Numbered from the stretch's first letter, positions 36,056 through 48,700 are shown. The stretch is 64,000 nt of DNA from Jackrogersella multiformis (GCA_902806575.1 CADCXD010000010.1:1612001-1676000); one strand, 5' to 3'. Program-made: numbers and translations. The notes: generated by a model not told the origin, from the sequence alone.

Positions 36056-37460
36056 TCAGATGGCATGTGGTTCTCGGTAGGTCTTGTCAAAATCATTCAG
36101 GGGTATGGTGTCGTTGCCGGTAATTTTCGAGCTCGTAAACCAGTGCTCTTTCGGTTTATTAACAGCGCGAGGGAATTCACCTGCCTCATGAAAGGCGTCT
36201 GTATTATTAGTATAGGTGGCGTCACTATGCAGGGTCATATACTTTTTTATCCCCGTAAATGCTTTGGTCTGCTTGAACCCCATCATAGCTCTCGGTGTGA
36301 AAGGAGCGCACAAGATCAAGTGGGCGCAGGTCGTCTCACAGAGAGAACATAGCGCCAAGACGGAAAAGAAGTAACTGATATCATTCGATATGTAGAAACG
36401 TGTCGCGAAGTATAGTCGCACTAGACTTGCAACACAGCCCCTATTCCGCAGACATGGTTAGAATCATGAAAACTAGGTATCTAGATAGGTTGGCATCGTA
36501 GGACTTACGTTATACCGATGAGGAATATGACACTAACTCCCAGCTTCTTCTTCCATGACATACGGAGGCTCCAGATCACTTTCTGCGCAAAGATAAGAGG
36601 GATCAGATCCAGAGTAAAGTTAGCCGTAGACGATGCTAGGCCAAATTCCGGGACGCTGAAGCGACAATATGCACCAGGGATTAAAGGATCCCAGTTGCCC
36701 TCGAAAGGAGTGCAGTTGACAAGGTACATGACAAATATGATGATCGAGAGGGAAGAAATAGCAGCGCAGGTAGCGTAGCACGCCCACGTGAAGTATGTGC
36801 GCTTGCCTTCAGGAACAAATATATCTATCCATTCCAGAAGAATAGCGCATTTGACCAAGGCGGTGATCCATATGTATATGACGGTGGCAATCCAACAAAC
36901 CTAACAAGATTTAGTTAAAACCTCAGCTCTAACCTAGGAGGCGGGAGAGATATGTGGGAACCTACATATGAGAAGGCACCAAGGTCTTTCAGACGGATAT
37001 CCCAATTGTGAACGAGATAGCCACTCGTCCAAGTGAGGCGGTAACTGTAGTATATATACACCCAGAAAAGAGGCTAAATAAATTGATGATTAGTGGGAGT
37101 CGGGCTGAAGAAACTAGACCGGACTTGTCAACGTACAAATATTATGACGGTCAGATCTAGTCCAAAGTCAGCCTCAGTACCTAGGTATGTAGGTAGGTAT
37201 ATATGTAGGCTAGATGTGGGCAGAAGGCACAGAAACTTACAGTCAGCTACGTTGAATTTCTTTACGAGATACTTTGCGTAGAAGCGGATCATATAGAAGA
37301 TGAAAGAAACAATAACGCAGACGGTGATGACAGGAATGGCAATATGGTTGCCATTTGGCGGATTGTCCAAAATCGACACAGAACCTTCCGGCGCAGGAAT
37401 GGCTGGACCATCCAAGTCGATCGCTGCCCGTGAGAAAACAGGAGATGGTGAGTATAGCAT
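36056..37460 (-). CDS. SAT4/fungal-rhodopsin-family integral membrane protein
   Basis: Five exons on the reverse strand: 37241-37460, 37137-37156, 36966-37073, 36509-36900 and 36056-36440, summing to 1125 bases (374 residues). Exon 2 is a 20-nt micro-exon. Skipping it breaks the frame; including it gives NVADYLTVIIF running into PLFWVYIYY. Seven hydrophobic segments are expected; clear ones begin at IAIPVITVCVIVSFIFYMIR, TVIYIWITALVKCAILLEW, WACYATCAAISSLSIIIFV and YFFSVLALCSLCETTCAHL. The family signature GYLVHNWDIRLKD is present. There is no N-terminal CFEM domain. The hydrophilic C-tail is about 75 residues. Relatives include Pth11-like receptors, but most SAT4 proteins are uncharacterised and many sit in biosynthetic clusters. 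It is divergent from the MFS gene. Confidence 0.8.
37137..37156 (-). other. 20-nt micro-exon of the SAT4-family gene
   Basis: Bounded on the reverse strand by an ACTAG acceptor (37157-37158) and a GTACGT donor (37131-37136). It restores frame between a phase 1 donor and a phase 0 acceptor and supplies the residues YLTVIIF after NVAD. Confidence 0.7.
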
Positions 37461-38539
37461 ACTGACGGCACAGAAAAATGAGGGCAGCTAGATGATTTCC
37501 AAGTCAACCTCAAAAGGTGAGACCGTTGGAGTGGGGGGGGATAAATGGCGTTCTGGGAAGGAATTTCCAATCAGCGAGGCATCTAGGTACTTCTACTAAG
37601 TATCAAAAGTAGATAGCTTGATTCCATGTGCAAGACAATGCTGACATGGAGTTATCAAAATCACCAGCATCATGTCGGAGTGTGTTACACAATAGCTGGA
37701 GACGAGCGAATAGGAGGTGGTATGCTTATACTCTGCATTAAAAGGATCAGGCTCCTATCCCTTTCTAGCTTGCAACCCTACCAGATCCTACCACTACATC
37801 ACGGATAGTACTCGAAGCTCTAATGGGCCAATCTCGACCACGGCAAGACTTTCGGCTTCCACCCGCATACGCGGATGCGAGTGAGATTTGCAGAGGTGGG
37901 AACAAAAAGAAGAGGAGGAAGAAGGAGGTGGTGGTAGTCTTGGAGGCAACCGGGGATATGAATGGCGGCGACGGCAATACCATTCTATTTAATACAAAGA
38001 AAAGATTGGCAGATTTCAGTAGTCATCAAGGTAGCAATAGCCTAAAATTATGCCGCTGGGATGCTACCATAGTCGCCGCGTCATTAGATCGGCATAGCTC
38101 TACGCCTCGTTTTCAGTACCGATATGATGTGCGTGCATTATCCTCGATTTACATGGTTCCATTAGTATTGTAGCATTCTACCTATGTTGTGTTTAGAAGC
38201 TTATTCTAAGTACCTTGGTAGACACCATCGGTCTGCAGCCCAACCGCTGGTTAAACCGAGCTTCTTGGGATTCTAAACATAGATGTACTCACATCACAGG
38301 CGCCTCGGAAATTGCATAGAATATTATCTAAGGTTGCATTTTCCTGTTTGCTAAGAAGAATGTTATTTCACATTTCAAAATTTCATGTCCTACTAAAACT
38401 ACAAAATTCACACCACTCTAACTCATAGAGAATCCGGGGGGTTCGAGATCTTTAGCTTGACGATTTCCAACCTGGACTTCCCCATCTCTTGATACCCATC
38501 CCCTGTTTCCACAAACAATACAGTCATTTATTCTAAGAC
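37461..38539. other. divergent region between SAT4 and MFS genes
   Basis: About 1.1 kb that should carry both promoters. Forward and reverse frames at 37765-38173 overlap and show no domain; the Lys/Arg/Val-rich composition comes from a purine tract at 37907-37935. A TTGTTTCCAC-like tract precedes the MFS start by about 20-40 bases. Confidence 0.5.
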
Positions 38540-40323
38540 ATGGCGCAAGATAGTAGCGCCACCCCCGAAACGGCGTCTCAACGTCGCTGGTGGCAGTTTT
38601 GGGTGAGTGAACCCCCAGCCACCTCCTACTCTGATTACCTAAGTATTTACCTATCTATCTACCTAGGTAGGTAGGTAGGTAGGTAGGTACCTAAGGTATG
38701 TAACATATGCTAACATTGACAAAGGCTATAATGACATCTATGGCAGTAGCAAGTCTTCTTGCGGGCCTAGATGCTACAGCTGTCTCGACAGCTATGCCTT
38801 CGATGATCGAGGATCTCGGGACTAGTCAAGGCTACACGTGGATCGCCAATTCGTATCTGCTCACAACGACTGCTTTCACGCCAATATTCGGCCAGACGGC
38901 CAACATCTTCGGCCGTAGCGCACTGACGCTCTTCGCCATAGTCATTTTTGCCGTTGGATCAGCAGTTGCAGGACCTGCTCCCAATCTTGGCGCGCTTGTA
39001 GCAGGTCGTGCTATCCAGGGTATCGGCTGTGCTGGAATCAATACTATGGTGGAGATGGTAGTGTGCGACTTGGTGCCTCTACGCGAGCGTGGCAAGTTTA
39101 TGGGCTTCATCTTTGCCATCTACGCCATTTCTACTACGATCGGACCCCTCGTCGGTGGAGCGTTCGCTAGTTATGTGACGTGGAGATGGATATTCTACAT
39201 TAATCTCCCGCTGTCTGGACTGACGCTCGCTATGGTCATACCATCCCTCGGAGCATTGCCTAAGGGGTCAAGCATATCTCTCAGCTCACTCAAGAGAGTC
39301 GACTTGGCTGGAAACATTTTGCTTGTCGCCTCAATCACCTCCATCCTCCTTGCTTTGACTTGGGGTGGTGGTGAACAGCCATGGTCTTCTTGGAGAACCA
39401 TATTACCCCTGGTTCTAGGCCTAGTGGGTCTGCCTTTGTTTCTCCTATTCGAGACGAGGGTTCCAGAACCAACTACACCTTTCCGGCTATTCGCCAATCG
39501 AACATCGCTCGCCGGGTTCTGGTGCGCTTTTACGCATAATATGCTGGTATTTTGGATCCTTTTCGTCCTGCCTATCTACTTCCAGGCCGTCCTTGGAGTT
39601 TCTGCGTTCAGATCTGGCGTCGATATCTTACCCACGGCTGCCGTCTGTATGCCTTTTACAATAGTAAGCGGTGGGATTATGACCAAACTTGGTCGCTATC
39701 GCCCACTTCTGATGGTCGGATTTGCGCTTTTCCCCATCGCTATTGGACTTTTTACCAGGCTCGATGAGAACACAACCACAGGCTACTGGGCAGGAATCCA
39801 AATTATTGGGGCACTTGCTATCGGAATCATTACGCCGGTGACTTTGCAAACAGTTTTAACCCCCTTACCCGAGTCTGACGTGGCTGTTGCAACGGCTACG
39901 TGGGCTTTCATGCGTGGTTTTGGGACGATATGGGGAGCTGCTATACCTCTAGCTGTTTTCAACTCCAAGGCCGATTCCTTAGTGACCGCTCGCCTTCCAG
40001 ACAATGAGAGCGCGCGTAGGTTGCTGGCTAATGGAGGAGCTTATACGTTAGCAGCTGGGGGGACCGTGTACTCTGCGCTGGGCTTGGATGACAATCCAAG
40101 CCTCGCGGCTACTGTGAAAAGCATCTACGTCGATAGTCTCAAGTTGAGTTGGCAGGTAGGCCTTGCCTTTGCGCTATTGGGCTTCCTATTAACATTCCTT
40201 GCCAAGGAGTTGCCCATGCGTACTGAACTGGAGACAGAGTTCGGACTAGTTGAGGAATCAGAGAAGGAGAAAAGGAGCGACGGGGAGATGGGAAAGCCAC
40301 CCACCCCGATATCGACGTCGTGA
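38540..40323 (+). CDS. MFS drug/metabolite exporter, DHA2 (14-TM) family
   Basis: Exon 1 38540-38602 and exon 2 38725-40323, phase 0, give 553 residues; the 122-nt intron has GTGAGT, GCTAAC and AAAG, and contains an ACCTAGGT and six TAGG repeats. Landmarks of the 14-segment DHA2 group: LDATAVSTAMPSM in TM1, GRSALTLFAIVIFAVGS, GRAIQGIGCAGINTM, and GPLVGGAFASYVTWRWIFY with INLPLS after it. The C-terminus is a short acidic/Lys tail. Close relatives export fungal metabolites or azoles and are usual members of PKS and PKS-NRPS clusters. Located 4.2 kb from the PKS-NRPS start, it is the natural candidate for product export or self-resistance. The substrate is inferred only from context. Confidence 0.9.
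38664..38687. repeat. TAGG tandem repeat, 6 copies, inside MFS intron
   Basis: Six perfect copies of TAGG directly following an ACCTAGGT palindrome (38661-38668), in the single intron of the MFS gene. It suggests that the palindrome and short tandem growth are linked. Confidence 0.9.
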
Positions 40324-41419
40324 TAGATGGTCAAACTGCTTCACTGATCTTTATTCCCGTATTTGTCATATCTGTTGTTAGACTCGTATTAAGGAGGATG
40401 CAAGGGTCAATGATAGGAACCAAGATAGTAATTAGCTGAAAATGGATTAATAATGCGAATAATACGCACATGTCTCAAACGCTTAAAATGCTAGTCTTTA
40501 TCAACTACCGTTTCCTGTATGATCCTACGATCCTTCCGGCGTAATGCCGTTGTATTTCTTGCATTTGATCCTTCCCAGTGATTGATTGTTAGTCAATACT
40601 ACGTTAGAACGCTTCGGAATCCGGATGGAGAAGCTAGACCGGTGCAGGTCGATGTAGATCGGAGCGATGTGAGCGTCCAATGTGGCTTGATATTTTTTTT
40701 TTAGAACTGTAAACCCTGACTCAACGGTTGATCCTTTCTGAAAGATTATTTGGATGCCATAGCCAAATAATCTCTCAAACGTAGCAAGATACCAGTCTCA
40801 TTCGGGCGACCCAAAAGTCGGCCGTAAGCAGCATTCCCCGGTCTGGAGTCTGGGCCTCGCCCATCCGTGCCGTGCGGGGACATATGGGGAAGACGCGCTC
40901 CTGCTTACTCCTCGCCGAGAGAGACCATTACATTACACTTCGGGGCTGAGATTGGGGATCGTAACTTGGTCTGGGCGTTTAAGGTGAAGCTATATTGAGT
41001 AGTGTTGCATTGAAATGGTCGGGCGCGGCCTTTCGAATAAATTGTAGCCCGCCCGCCGTTGTATTGTGGATGGCAGCCACTTCACTTTTAAACCAATCAA
41101 TGTAAGAACAAACAACGTGAATTTGGGGGCGAGGAATGGAGAGAGGTGACAGGGTGGTAACATATCAGCATGTCTGCTGTACACCGCAAAAGGCGGCCAA
41201 GTCTCTAAAAGGTTGGTTTCACAAGCCTGTGATTTGTGATATATTTCCGTTCTGTCATATATCATAATACGAGAAATTACAACTCATACTCCAAGAGAGA
41301 CCGTTCCATTCTGATGTGCTACCTGAGCTGCTAAGTAAAGGAGCGTATGAGGATGTTGGATAAGTTCAGTTCAGTTCAGCCCTATTCCGCCCTACAATGC
41401 GTATGTCCTGATAGCCCAA
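40324..41419. other. intergenic between MFS and EthD genes (convergent ends)
   Basis: The MFS gene and the EthD gene converge here, so this holds both 3' UTRs. Reverse frame 40990-41265 has no recognisable content. A run of nine T is at about 40693-40701. No gene is supported. Confidence 0.5.
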
Positions 41420-41911
41420 TCACTTTGGCATGTTCACAACCTCCCCGGTCTCTAGTAGGTAAGGGGTAGCGTAGCCCAGAGAAACCAAGGCCTTGGTAGT
41501 GTCAACCCAGTCGTCCTGATCCTTGATCGCTAGCTGCCAGTCCGGATCCGACATGACATTCTTGATGACCGACACATCAGAGAGTGTATACTCGATGATA
41601 CAGTCAAAGTCAGCAAACTCCCATGTGGGCCGAAACTTCCCCATTTCCTGCTTCAATGCATTATTGAGAGGAGCGGGCGTGACGAACTAGATATCGGGCG
41701 TAAGTACCGTAAGCGGTTTAAACCCTCAGCGGTGAGCACTTACGAGCGAGTAAGAAAGGATTCCGTGCTTCTTAAAAAGGGGCATCGCAAGCGGGAGGTG
41801 CTCCTCGACGATCCACTTTATGAACGCCTCGTGGGTGTGTTTCTGTAAGCGTTGGTGGGTGACTGTATATTTCAGAGGTTGGCCTCCTTGCTTCCCGAGA
41901 GCTTCAGCCAT
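41420..41911 (-). CDS. EthD-domain protein (dimeric alpha+beta barrel)
   Basis: Exon 1 41744-41911 and exon 2 41420-41686 (reverse), phase 0, 57-nt intron, giving 144 residues. Landmarks: HEAFIKWIVEEHLPLAMPLFKKHG, FRPTWEFADFDCIIEYTLSD and SDPDWQLAIKDQDDWVDTTKA. These match the fungal EthD-type family found in polyketide clusters. Some members are assigned to decarboxylation of anthraquinone acids (TpcK/MdpH type), and others lack an assigned role. No signal peptide; cytosolic. Its start lies 818 bases from the PKS-NRPS start in divergent orientation, implying shared control and a role on the PKS-NRPS product, for example decarboxylation, dehydration or cyclisation. The exact reaction cannot be told from sequence. 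Confidence 0.8.
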
Positions 41912-42729
41912 CTTGATATTTTGTCTAGTGGTAGATGTAGTAGATATTCGGAAGTTTTACTGTTGATGTTTGAGAAAACTTTTGCTCGTTGATAGGGAGG
42001 AGGGAGAGGATTCTATTTCTACTTAAATTTCAAGATCGTTTGTTATGAAAGAGCTTTTGATGCAAGTAAGGGGGGTTCGGCTCGGTTTTGCTCGGTTCTC
42101 CTTTCACCCACGTCACTCACACATAATACTTTGTGTGACGCTATAACGGCGAGCCTGATATTAATCCAATACTTTGTATGTAGGAATGTGGCACCTCGGC
42201 ATGTATCATGGTATTATTACTAACATTACTAATATTAGGTATGCTCTAGAAGGATTCTAGCTAGGGTCATAAAATGCTGAATGCTACCTTGTTAGTTTCA
42301 GCTAAGCTAAATGTTGCTTAAAGGTGTGTATATCTTGGAGGTGCATGTCTCTCATTGGCTCGGTCCAAGAGCTTTCGTAAAATGCTATATTTAAAAAATT
42401 CACTCAGTGATGTACTATCACATGAAGACGAAAGGTGAGTCTTTTGCCTGTCTTTCAGCTCACTGGTGCATGCGTGGCCTTACACCACCAGCCCTACGAG
42501 GCCTAGGTTAGGATTTCGAGGTCTATGTACATAGGTACTCGAAAGGTGGATAGTCCTCGCCCCTGAAATCCGCGTTGTGATGACTACTAGATCTCACTCC
42601 GGACAGGACGACGTCGTTAGTCCCTAAAACTTGAGTAAAGGTAGCATAGATAGCATCGAAGCGTTGTTCTTGTCCTTTCTCACTCGTCACGCTTAGTTTT
42701 TCTCTAGACAGATCTAAAGTGTTCGCAAT
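41912..42729. promoter_or_regulatory. bidirectional promoter EthD / PKS-NRPS
   Basis: 818 bases between divergent starts. Two direct CTCGGTT copies lie at about 42081-42097. An imperfect inverted repeat, GTCACTCACACA (42112-42123) and TGTGTGAC (42132-42139), overlaps an ACGTCAC (42110-42116) resembling a bZIP/CRE half-site. A TATATTTAAAA-like element lies near 42385. No gene is present. The regulator is not in the window. Confidence 0.45.
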
Positions 42730-45700
42730 ATGAATGATAGGGGAAGTATCATGGCAGAACCCATTGCCATAATCGGCAGTGGCTGTCGTTTCCCCGGTGG
42801 TTCTAATTCCCCTAGCAAACTATGGGAACTCCTGAAGCATCCTGTTGATCTGCTGGCCGATATCCCACATACCCGGTTCAACCCTGCGGGATTCTATCAT
42901 GAGAATTCAGAACGTCCTGGAGTTAGTATTCTCGAAGGTTTTATGAGTAATAACTGCAGCTGACATGAGTGCCATAGACAACGAATGTAACCAAGGCCTA
43001 CCTCCTTGAAGGTGACCCATGTGCCTTCGACAATGATTTTTTCAATATCAGCGCCAAAGAGGCCGAGTCAATGGACCCTCAACAGCGTATAATCTTGGAA
43101 ACGGTCTACGAATCCATAGAGTCTGCTGGATATTCGATCTCGAAACTCAGGGGCTCGTCGACAGGCGTGTTCGTGGGTCAAATGTCAGATGATTATCGCG
43201 ATCTCATACTACGAGATGTGGACTGCCATCCACGGTATGCGGGAACAGGTATTGCTCGTTCTATCTTGGCCAACCGTGTGTCGTATGCCTTTGACTGGAA
43301 GGGACCCTCCGTGAACGTTGACACGGCCTGCTCCTCCAGTCTTGTTGCCCTGCATCAAGCAGTTCAATCGTTAAGGAGTGGGGAGTCTGAGATGGCTATA
43401 GTTGCCGGAGTTAATTTGGTTTTCAGCCCTGAACTATTCAGTTTCTTATCTAGTGTGAGTTATATTCCCTTAATGGTGCAATTTCTATCAGAGGCTGAAA
43501 TTATCAAAGCTCCGTATGCTGTCTCCCACTGGGCGCTGCCGCATGTGGGATGCCAGTGCTGACGGCTATGCTCGCGGTGAAGGCTTTGCTGCTGTTGTTA
43601 TCAAGACATTAAAGAAAGCACTAGCCGATGGTGACGATATAGAAAGCATAATACGGAACACCGGCGTCAATCAAGATGGCCGCTCGGCTGGGCTCACCGT
43701 ACCGAGTGCGGCTGCTCAGGCTGAGCTTATGAGATCGACATATGCAAGATGTGGCCTAGACTGTCGGAAGGAAGAAGACCGTTGTCAATACTTCGAGGCT
43801 CACGGCACAGGTGACTTTCTCGCTTCCAACCAAGTACCTATTCTTATAAAATTACTAACTGAACTCAGGCACGCCGATTGGGGATCCAAAAGAGGCAGAG
43901 GGCATCAGTGTAGCCTTTTTCCCTGGTTATGATTCTGGAGGTCTTGGGAACCTAGCAGCGGAAGGACTCCAAAATGGAACAGTCCGCGTTGGCTCGAGGA
44001 ATCCAAGGGGTGAGAATCGCCTCTACGTCGGAAGTGTAAGTAACTTCATTTGCTACATCATTTCGTGACTTGGGTAGATAATAATTTCTAACGTCGTCGT
44101 CGCGAATAGATCAAGACCGTGGTAGGGCATTTAGAGGGCACGGCTGGGCTCGGGAGTCTCCTGAAGGCTTCTCAGGCTGTACAACATGGACTGATACCAC
44201 CTAATCTACATTTTGATCATTTGAACCCAGCGATAGAACCATTTTATCATCATCTAGAAGTGCCGACTAGACTACATCCCTGGCCCAAACTACCAACGGG
44301 AGCACCTAGACGGGCTAGTGTCAATAGTTTCGGATTCGGAGGTACAAATGCCCATGTCATCGTCGAGAGCTGGGATGATCAGTCCGTAGTCGAAAGGCAA
44401 AAATCCTCATCGTCACCCTGTTGGGGGCCTTTTGTCTTGTCTGCCAACTCCGAGACGGCCCTCGCGGCTACGATTACCTCCCTTTCCGCAACACTCAGGA
44501 ACCAACCCGACATCGATCTTTCCAGGCTAGCCTGGACTCTGCAATCTCGGCGGACACAGTTCATATACAGAGCCTCGTTTTCGGCCACTAGCAAAGATGA
44601 GCTCATAACAAGACTGGATTCAGCTACAGAAGAAAAGAAGCGGCCTCTCATAGCTACTAAGGCAACTAAGACCTCAAATACCCGTATATTGGGCATATTC
44701 ACAGGACAGGGAGCGCAATGGGCTTCTATGGGAGCAGGTCTATTTCTGCATTCAAAAACTTTTAGGCGCACTATCCAGCAGCTGGAGTCAGCACTTAAGG
44801 GTATTCCAAATGGTCCAACTTGGTCTCTGACAGAGGAGTTGCTGAGAACAAATGACCCGAACCGGACTTCGTCTGCCGAGATCTCACAGCCCCTTTGCAC
44901 AGCAGTCCAGGTAGCGCTAGTCGATTTGCTTAAGGAATGCGGTATAACATTCAGTGCTGTCGTTGGTCATTCGTCGGGGGAGATCGCAGCTGCATATGCC
45001 GCTGGGGTTCTCGGGCTTACAGATGCAATTTTAATTGCATTCTATAGAGGTTATCACTGCCGCCAAGGGCAATATTCTAACGAGAAACCTGGAAAGATGA
45101 TGGCTGTGGGCATGGCCCCAGGAGACGCGGAAGCTCTCTGCCGACAACCGCGCTTTGTGGGCAGAATTAGTATAGCAGCAAAGAACTCAAATTCCAGTAT
45201 CACCCTTTCAGGAGATGAAGATGCTATCGAAGAGGCAAAAGTCATTTTAGATGAGAGGGCGGTGTTTGCCAGGATCCTCAAGGTCGATAGTGCGTACCAT
45301 TCCCATCACATGGAAGCTGTTCGAGAGCCATATCTTGCATCACTCATGGAAGCCAAGATCAAACCCAGGAGGGTCGGCTTCAGAGGTGCTTGCAACTGGT
45401 ACTCAAGTGTATATGGTCCAGATCACGCTAGGGGCATGAATACCCCGATCGCATTCGAGCATACGTACTGGGTCGAAAATATGACCAATCCTGTCTTATT
45501 CGCCTATGCCATTACTTCAGCTATACAGGAAGAACATTTTGATCTCGCGCTCGAAATTGGACCTCACCCGGCATTACGGGGACCAGCCACCGAGTCCATT
45601 AAAGACGTCTTAGGTAGCAGTCTCCCCTACCAAGGTGTGCTCGAGAGAAACAAAGATGCTGTCGATACGTTCTCAAGTGCGCTCGGCTTCATGTGGAGGA

Positions 45701-48700
45701 GCATATATTCGCCAGTTCCGGCCGTCGACTTTGCAGGTTTCAGAAAAGCCTGCGACGGACCCGACTGGACGATACCGCGAGTCCACAAAGGCCTGCCCCC
45801 TTATCCATGGGACCACGACAGATCGATGCTTAAAGAATCCAGGAAATCGAAGGCCTGGCGTACACGCAATACCCCCATCGACGAGCTACTGGGTCACCCA
45901 AGTTCGAGCGGGAAGGCTCGGGAAGTTCGCTGGCGTAATATACTCAGACTCGGCGATGTGGAGTGGCTGCAAGGCCATCAATTTCAAAACCAGGTTCTAC
46001 TTCCCGCTGCTGGATATCTAGCAATGGCCGTGAATGCCGCCCTTCACCTTGTTGGGAATGACCAGCCTATCCAATTGGTCGAGTTGCAAGACGTCACGAT
46101 ATACAATGGAATTACGCTCGAAGAGGGCTCCCCTGGAGTTGACATGAACTTTGTCATCAAACTGGTTGGCGAGAACTCTGCGGGCAAGATAGCTGAGTTT
46201 TCTTGTCGTTGCAGTAATGCCGATGCAGCACCACCTGAATTCGATAAGGAGGTCTTTACCGGTCGCGTCCTTGTAAAATTAGGCCCTCCTATCACAGATG
46301 CCTTGCCGAACAGGGTCGCTCCCAGTCTTCCCATGGTAGATGTCACCACCGATCGTTTCTATTCCTGGATGCAGAAGATCGGCTTACAGTATTCGGAGCC
46401 GTTTGTTCTGGACTCTATAAAAAGACGGCTAGACCTTGCCACAGTCACTACAATGCGTACTGTGACTGATCGATACATTATTCATCCAGGAACACTGGAT
46501 AGTATCATTCAGGGCTTATATGCTGCGTTTTCGTACGCAGGGGATGGACGAATATGGACAACTTATCTCCCAAGGAGCTTTCGACGAGTTCGCTTTAACA
46601 TGAATGCGTGTCGGCAAATGAATGACTGCGCAAATTCGCGACTGGTTTCTGACTGCTATCTCACGGAGTCATCGGCACAGATAATATGCGGCGACATTGA
46701 CGTTTTCTGTAAAGAATGCGGTCAAGCTCAAATCCAGGCCCAGGGCGTTACTTTCTTTTCGCTGGAGGTCCCAACCGCAGCTAACGACCGGAGCATGTTT
46801 TGGCAAACCATCTGGAAAAAAGATGTATTGTCCGCCGATGATTCAAATGAAGAAACAGGGGACCGCATGCTGCATGAGATATGTGAGAGGACTGCGTTTT
46901 TCTACCTCAACCACCTTTGCCGGGAGGTTAAGCGAGAGGAGATAGTGTCAAAGGCGTGGCATTTCCAATGTCTCATGGATTGGGCCCTGGACTACGTACG
47001 TCCGGCAGTTCAATCAGGCAATCACTCGCGCTGGAAACCCCACTGGGAAAACGATACACTTGAATCGATACGGATGTTAAAGGAACAGAAGCATGATAGC
47101 CAAGTCGACCTTAAACTCATACACCACTTTGGCTCGAGACTTCCCTCCATATTGCGTGGATCAGAGCTCACACTGCAGGTTCTCAAGGATGATGAAATGC
47201 TTGAAACACTGTACACGGAGGGTCTAGGAGTCCCCGAGACAAACGGCAACCTTGGAATACTTCTAGATCACCTAGTACATCAGTATCCTCGAATGCGAGT
47301 TCTTGAGGTCGGTGCTGGCACTGGCGGATCCACGTCTGTCGCGCTGCAACATTTAGAGTCCAAGCTCGAGGACTACACCTTTACCGATCTCTCACCCTCG
47401 TTCTTCCCAGCAGCTCAGGCTCGCTTTGCCGAACACGAGAGGCTTATGAGATTCAAGATCCTTGATATAGAGAGATCACCTACCGAACAGGGGTTCCAAG
47501 CGCATTCGTACGATCTCGTTATCGCTGCTCATGTGCTTCACGTAACTAGGTCTATCTCTCAGACCGTGCAGCATTGCAGGGAATTACTGCGAGCTGGGGG
47601 TTATTTGATACTACTCGAGCTTACCAATCCGACTACACTGCGCATCCCATTTCTATTTTCTGGATTGCCAGGGTGGTGGCTTGGTCGTGAAGATGGTCGG
47701 ATTCAAGGACCAACGCTCACAGAGGCACAGTGGGACGTGGCTCTGAGGGATAATCTCTTCTCAGGGGTGGATCGCACTCTCAGAGACTTCAAAGATGACT
47801 CCATGCACACGTTCTCTGTCATGATCAGCCAAGCAGTGGATGACCGAATTAGTGTCTTGAGAGATCCCCTGAATCTATCCAGCAGCATAGGACGTATCGA
47901 GAAATTGCTGATCATCGGTGGGCGTACGCTGACGGTGTCCAAGTTGGCTACTAGAATAAAATATCTTCTAAGCCCATTTGCAGAGCATATAACTGTCATC
48001 GACGACTTAGCAGACGTGCTAGAAAGTGGTTTGAAGTACGGATGTACTGTGATCTATCTTTCCGGGCTAGAGGAGGCAACTTTTACGCGGATAGATCGGC
48101 AGCGCCTCTCAGCCATACAGTTATTGTTCCGGGAAGCCAAATACATTCTATGGACTACCCGAGGCTGTCGTGGCGACGATCCATATGCCAACATCATGGT
48201 TGGTATTAGCCGCTCGGCCTCCAGAGAATTAGCCCATCTTCGACTTAAGCTTGTCGACGTCGACGACGTCCATCTTCAAAAGCACCAACAAGAGGCCATA
48301 GTCTTCTCTGAGATGCTCCTGCAGATGATATGTCTAGATCTGCCGAGTTACAACGATATTCTCTGGAGCGACGAGACAGAGCTAGCTATTGAGGACGGAG
48401 CTATCCTCATCCCGAGGGTTGTTCCAGATGATAATCTAAATAACTGCTTCAACTCTACGAGGCGGAGAATCACTAGAAGCGTGTCTCCTCTCTCAACTAT
48501 CATTGATATTTCCACTAGAGACGAGGGTGTTGTCATTGAGGAAATGAGGATCGACGCCATAGATGAGTCTCAATCCAGTTCAGGTCCGCTTGAAGTTCTC
48601 TCGTCTTCACTGTTCCGATTTCTTTGCTCAGATGGTGGCCAGCCAATTTATATTTGCTTGGGCTCCTCAATAGACGCGAAAGAAAAGGTTTTGGCCATTT

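Noticed and set aside
37823..38173. Forward 116-codon frame between SAT4 and MFS
   Set aside because: Composition comes from a purine tract, it overlaps an equal reverse frame, and it lies in a likely divergent promoter.
42730..44119. Apparent frameshifts in the ketosynthase region suggesting a dead PKS
   Set aside because: Four short introns with correct phases restore an uninterrupted KS with all active-site residues.
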